DNA of 64,000 nucleotides, taken from contig NC_045145.1 in NCBI RefSeq assembly GCF_008831285.2, positions 2,830,723 to 2,894,722 on the forward strand, written 5' to 3'. This DNA is from Nymphaea colorata. Taxonomy: Eukaryota > Streptophyta > Magnoliopsida > Nymphaeales > Nymphaeaceae. A program made the position numbers and the translations under genes. Positions 59,536 to 64,000 of the stretch are shown here, one piece after another. Numbering within the stretch: position 1 is the stretch's first letter; every line of letters starts with the position of its first letter. Under the pieces are notes generated by a model. That model made no database searches, was not told the DNA's origin, and saw only the letters and a list, made by a program, of their open reading frames with translations.

Positions 59536-59751
59536 TCATGCCTTCTCATTCTGCACCTCGCGTAGCATATGTTCTACTATACTGGTGACTTCATCCTCTT
59601 GCTGTTCTGTGAAAACATCAGACTCACCTATCGTTCTATCTTTTTCCAATTTCTTTAAGTTTGGTCCAACGTATAGTTCGACTTCACCCCATTTGACATC
59701 GAACATGGAACATTCGGTGTCATATTCTTCAGAAACGATTGAAGTAGTCAT
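59536..59751 (-). CDS. Small acidic ORF upstream of the PMD gene
   Basis: 71 aa starting MTTSIVSEEYDTECSMFDVK, acidic, with GEVELYVGPNLKKLEKD. It ends in a stop just before the E/K-rich minisatellite. I do not recognise a domain. Given the same strand and position it could be a 5' exon of the PMD gene or of another transposon protein. Confidence 0.3.
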   Translation of the reverse strand: MTTSIVSEEYDTECSMFDVKWGEVELYVGPNLKKLEKDRTIGESDVFTEQQEDEVTSIVEHMLREVQNEKA

Positions 59752-60180
59752 TGTTGATCTACAACAAGAAAAAAAAACAGACTATAAGCACACCCTATGA
59801 ACGAGAAGTCCCTCTAGTAGGACCCGGTAGAACCGCTTTGATGAAGACGATAACCACTGCCTGAATGTGATAACTCCCTCCACGGCAAACGTTTGAAACG
59901 TTATGGAGAAGCCTCGACCGATAAACTTCCTTTAACTTTTTCACGTATGGGCTTCTTGCATCATTCCCACCATCTACCTCAGGGCACGCACCTTTCGAAA
60001 AAGCTGTTTTGATGCACCAAATGGTATTTTTTGAGAACAGCATATTTATGCACGGCTACACTATCATTCCAGCTGTCAAACAAGGGGCGAATTAGTGTCC
60101 ATTGAGTGCACAAGCTGATTCGCCTTCAACCAACCATGGCACTGAATTGGTTTCCGAGTTAATGTTTGAGACAAGTGGCT

Positions 60181-60455
60181 GATGAGATAAAAAATGTTTT
60201 ATGCAATAATGTTTATGAGATAATAAAATATTTATGAGATAATGAGATAATACTATAGGAGGGACCAAAAGCAAAAACACTTTCTTAATGCTTAAAGGGG
60301 TATATTATGAGATAATGAGATGACGTTATAAGAAGGACAAAATCATAAACACTTTTTTACTACTTGATGTCGTATATTACGAGATAATGAGATAACACTA
60401 TGAGAGGAACAAGAAAACGAACACATTTGTTTACTACTTAAAGAGGTATATTGGT
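60181..60455. repeat. Tandem repeat, about 72-bp unit, three copies
   Basis: GAGATAATGAGATAA recurs near 60237, 60309 and 60380, followed each time by a TA..AGGAC and ACACTTT..TACTTAAAG pattern. Confidence 0.7.
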
Positions 60456-61354
60456 CATAACGATATGCATATATGGACTGACAAATATTACCTTTATTGA
60501 ATCTTCTTTTTGCTATTTTTGTTTTAATCCCTACACAAAGCTCCATTTGTGTTAATTATGGGCATTTTTGTCACACTTAAAATGACACACAAAATTGCAT
60601 ACACAGAAGAGGCATATATAACCAGCTTTGATCAGGCAGGTATGGTTTCTGCTGTGGTTCACCAAGTCCAGATGCCTTAAAAAATATACTCATTTGTTTC
60701 CGTCTGGATCAATAAAAGCAAGGTATGTGGCCAATTCCATGTTGGGACTTTCTAAATCTGCTCCGACAATATTCTGGCATTGAACCAAATTAAATTTATA
60801 AGTTCTAACTCAACAATCGCTAAGATTCCATCTCTATAAACTTGCTTTTGTTTTGCATGTGCAAGAAAAGAAGTAGAACTCAAGAAGAAAAGCGAAGGAA
60901 AGAGACAAGTGTTGGGCAATGAATAGATTCCCACAGGAACAATTTTATGCGAGTCAACTTCAATATACCAATATAAATTTGATATGCCATGAACCAACAA
61001 GATGATTGCAAAGGCTTTGATTGTCGCCTACATTTATAAATGTGAAGAGGAATGCAAGAAGTTGCGTTTCAATTCATCAAATTCTTCAACTTCTACCTGC
61101 AGATGAACACCAGAATGGTTAATGAATTATATATGTTGTCTTATTACAACTTTTAATATTCTCCATGCAAAGGGCATGGGTCACATGAGTCGTTAATCAA
61201 TTGAAAACAGACAGATTGAACAGATGAATAAAGGAGTAGGAAAAAAAGAGAAAGGTTGTGTTGATAAATAACTTGGAAGCTAGAAAAATGAAGAAGCTGT
61301 ATAGAGATTTTGCAGTTATTCGTAAGTTCTCTGGGTTAGCTTAAGGTTGTTACA
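60456..61354. other. Intergenic stretch, nothing recognised
   Basis: Only short chance frames; no TIR pair or protein family seen. Confidence 0.4.
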
Positions 61355-61730
61355 TAGAGATGTCAATAGATCAGATTCAAATCGAATATACTCTTAACTA
61401 TATCTGTCTTTTTGGATATTCACATATTCCAATTAGAATACGAACAAAGAAAAGTCATATCTGAATCTGGATCAAAATCTAAAATCCAATTTCACAATCC
61501 ATATCTGTTCTGAATCTGATTTTTAAATTTATATCCAAATCCGAACATGAATTTTGAGCCGAATTTGGCAGATTTTCAAATATAAGAACATTATAGATAG
61601 GATATCTGATCCGAACTCGTATCTGATCAAATATTTATATATATCCGAATGCAATTAGATGTCATTCTCAAAGTTCAAATCTAACCTGATTTCTTAATCG
61701 GATATTTTTTTTTTCATATCCACTTTTTTG
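61355..61730. mobile_element. MITE, TAGGGATGTCA family, copy 2 (truncated)
   Basis: It starts TAGAGATGTCAATAGATCAG and has the same ATCCGAT/CAAATCTGA word content as 33207-33639. The matching right end is missing or unrecognisable, so it appears truncated. Confidence 0.55.
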
Positions 61731-62044
61731 TAAAGGTTCAGCGATCAGCAGTCGATCATGGTGGCCTGCGATTGTTTGTGGTCGCAGGTGGTCTCAGCAT
61801 GGATAGCGAGGCCTGAATCTACCATCGAGAGGGACGAAATCGATGCCGGATGGAATTGAAGATTCTCCAAGGGAGGGGAATGGGTGTTTGGAAAAGCAGC
61901 AGTCGGGTGAGATACGAGAGAGAGAGAGAGAGGGCAAGGTGTTACGGGTTCCCCTCACGTGTGAGTTGAGAATTGTTCTTATGTCCCTGAATGTAACTTG
62001 TATATTACAGTCATGGTTCTATATATATATATATATATGTGTTG

Positions 62045-62218
62045 CAGTGGCATAACAAAAAAAATTGGCTGGAAAAGCACTTATTTAGAAATACTCATAT
62101 CTGGAGGAGAACCTATATGTATATAAAAATAATATTTAATGATACCTATATAAAATTCAAGAAATTTCAAAGGGCTGGTGTAGGCAGTTGCCCACACCAG
62201 ACTACATGTGGCTTTGCC
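62045..62218 (+). mobile_element. hAT-type MITE, CAGTGG family, copy 3
   Basis: It starts CAGTGGCATAAC and ends GTGGCTTTGCC, with the shared inner block GGCTGGTGTAGGCAGTTGCC also found at 47649 and, inverted, in the copy at 6965. The last few bases and the TSD have been lost into a (TA)n tract that begins about 62223. Confidence 0.6.
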
Positions 62219-62222
62219 TTTA

Positions 62223-62284
<62 letters not shown>
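62223..62284. repeat. (TA)n microsatellite
   Basis: About 60 bp of TA dinucleotides directly after the MITE end. Confidence 0.9.
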
Positions 62285-62286
<2 letters not shown>

Positions 62287-62516
62287 TCCTACTCTATATT
62301 GTGATGACATGTGGGTGTTCGAGGTCTCTATCAGGCCCCTTTTCATTCTCATGTTGAGTTAGACTACCATGTCATTTTCTATGGAAAAGGTGGCAGTAGA
62401 GCAGCTTAAAACTGACTTAGTACCTTCTACACAACAACTATCGATACTTTGTCAGGAAGTTCTTTTGATTCTTTTCGAAGCAAAGTGGGACTCACCATAA
62501 CCCCGCCTACCAAGAG

Positions 62517-62735
62517 ATGCAATCTAGCAGGTTCAACAGGTTGCAAAAGAAGTCAGTGTTGAAAAGATGTATGGAGATCCAATCTAGCTGGCTCAAGAAA
62601 TTGCAAGGAAAGTTGGCGGGTGAAAAGATATCAAAATGTCCAATCGAGCTAGCTCAACATATTGCAAAAGAAATCAAGTGGAGAAAAGATATCTAGTGAT
62701 CCAATCCAGTTGGCTCAATAGTTTGCACTGCTGAT
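62517..62735. repeat. Tandem repeat, 60-61-bp unit, four copies
   Basis: CCAATCTAGCTGGCTCAA-type words recur at about 62519, 62579, 62641 and 62702. Each unit continues TTGCAAAAGAAAT..GAAAAGATAT. Confidence 0.8.
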
Positions 62736-63177
62736 TAGCTAAGAAACCTGCAATAATTAAAGGTGATATATGCACTCAGTATGGGAAAGAGCACCAGGGG
62801 TGGATCTAGAAATTTTTCATTGGAGAAGTCAAACTATAACTTTAAAATTTTAACAAGAACCAAAATATAATTTTTTAAATTTTTATATAAGTTAAACTAA
62901 AATTTTTAAAACTTACACATAAAACTTTGATTTTTAAAAATGAGATGCAGGGTCATGACCCCTTTGCCTCTACCTCTGCTTGGAGATAAAGTTGACATTG
63001 ACAAATTTGGTGAAAATCTTGACGGCTCATGTTAGCAAATTTGTTAATAGCTATAATGGAAATATTATAACATTACCTAAAATAAAGAGAAATTGAGTGG
63101 TGGACTCCATTATATAACAATGAAGCTTTCCGCCTTTGTTTGGTATGGTAGGCGATTTAATCCATAGAACAACTTTA

Positions 63178-63485
63178 AGGGGGGCATTGGATGCCACTTC
63201 AAAATGCAAAACCAGGTTTTGCCTCCAAAACCACTTTTTGGTAATTTTTGGATGACAAGAAAATGTTGTTTTATGAAAACTCAGTGTTTTCACATGATGA
63301 TGAAAAACCTGTACCCCTCTAGGTTTTTCATCAAAAACTTGGTTCTAAATAGTGAAAACCTGGTTTTTACCTCATCATCCAAACTTGCAAACTAGGTTTT
63401 CAAAAACCTCATTAAAAATCCAAGTTTTCAAAAAACCTGGTTTTGTGAAAACCAAGTTTTAGAAGGTGGCATCCGAACGCCTCCT
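63178..63485. mobile_element. MITE, GGATGCCAC type
   Basis: Inverted ends AGGGGGGCATTGGATGCCAC and, on the other strand, AGGAGGCGTTCGGATGCCAC. The inside is built of repeated AAAACCTGGTTTT and CTTGGTTTTCAC words that can pair across the element. The TSD is not clear, but the ends match a common plant hAT MITE type. Confidence 0.7.
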
Positions 63486-64000
63486 AATTTGTCATCTGAG
63501 CCTTTATTTTTCATCCTCTACATTTTGACGAGATTCATCCTTTAAAGTCGATCAAGATTTGCCCTCCTCATTACCTTTGTCTTAAAGAGTTAGGATCGAT
63601 CTTGAAAAAACGCACAAAGTGGTCAAATGTTTCGAGATTTTGATCATGATTGTCCTCTAGTCATTAGGTACTTAGTGCATCAAGGACACGAGCTTTTACC
63701 AGTAGTTGTGGTATTTTTTCAATTTTTGAATTTTTTTTTTCTTGTTCAGTTCACTTTTTTTCCTAATAACTTGATCCTTAATTAATGGGCTCAGATCACC
63801 TTGGATCTTAAATCCAAAGTAAACAAATGGCTCCTAAATGAATTAGACATTCATCGTCTTTTGACTGAGTTGACATGGCTAACCATGATTTTTGTCGTGC
63901 TTGGTTCTGCAACTGCACTTGCACCTACACGGCCTGGAGTCATCTTGGCTTGCACCCAGTGATTGTTTTGGTAGGTCCATATGTCTTACAATGTTAGAGT
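63486..64000. other. Window end, nothing recognised
   Basis: No frame, repeat or signal could be supported here. Confidence 0.4.

Noticed and set aside
59070-59588. 172-codon plus-strand frame
   Set aside because: P/S/L-rich translation of a minisatellite; more likely the antisense of E/K-rich sequence upstream of the PMD gene.

Overview
This is a 64 kb stretch of nuclear DNA from a flowering plant. The evidence is spliced genes with GT-AG introns, a plant-specific KIN-12 kinesin, a plant-type GnT-II, fragments of plant-only families (DUF630, plant mobile domain, P-type PPR), and a dense load of LTR retrotransposons, LINEs and hAT-type MITEs in AT-rich DNA. I cannot fix the species. No rRNA, tRNA, CRISPR array or bacterial operon structure was seen.

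Only two genes look intact. The first is a 16-exon KIN-12-family kinesin on the + strand (CDS 7778-17406, about 1312 aa). Every splice junction keeps frame, and the P-loop, SSRSH and DLAGSE motifs are present. The second is an intronless coding region for Golgi GnT-II (34350-35708, 452 aa), which acts in complex N-glycan synthesis. They are unrelated in function and separated by about 17 kb of repeats.

Layout. 1-7150: tandem repeats, a PPR pseudogene, Copia gag debris and a MITE. 7500-17700: kinesin gene, with a MITE in its long intron 7. 19000-20400: a tandem duplication and an 805-bp hAT-like element. 21900-31330: a nest made of a minus-strand Copia remnant, a complete but dead Ty3/gypsy chromovirus (231-bp LTRs) that itself holds a 1.73-kb solo-LTR-like insertion, and a minus-strand LINE remnant. 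31740-33640: a tandem repeat with one MITE in it, then a second MITE. 34100-35708: GnT-II. 39866-41702: a large inverted repeat made of two opposed copies of the first exon and 5' flank of a DUF630-family gene. 41805-45371: a deleted Copia element. 46100-48700: a second LINE remnant with a MITE inside. 53811-54955: a six-copy array of about 180 bp. 55272-59751: a Ulp1-like protease pseudogene facing a plant-mobile-domain gene across a further repeat array. 60180-63490: short tandem arrays and MITEs.

The best candidates for a second look are the DUF630 inverted repeat (possible hairpin/small-RNA source), the Ulp1-PMD pair bracketed by tandem arrays, the 180-bp array, and a palindromic double MSA core upstream of the kinesin. 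All calls come from reading the sequence; no database search was run.
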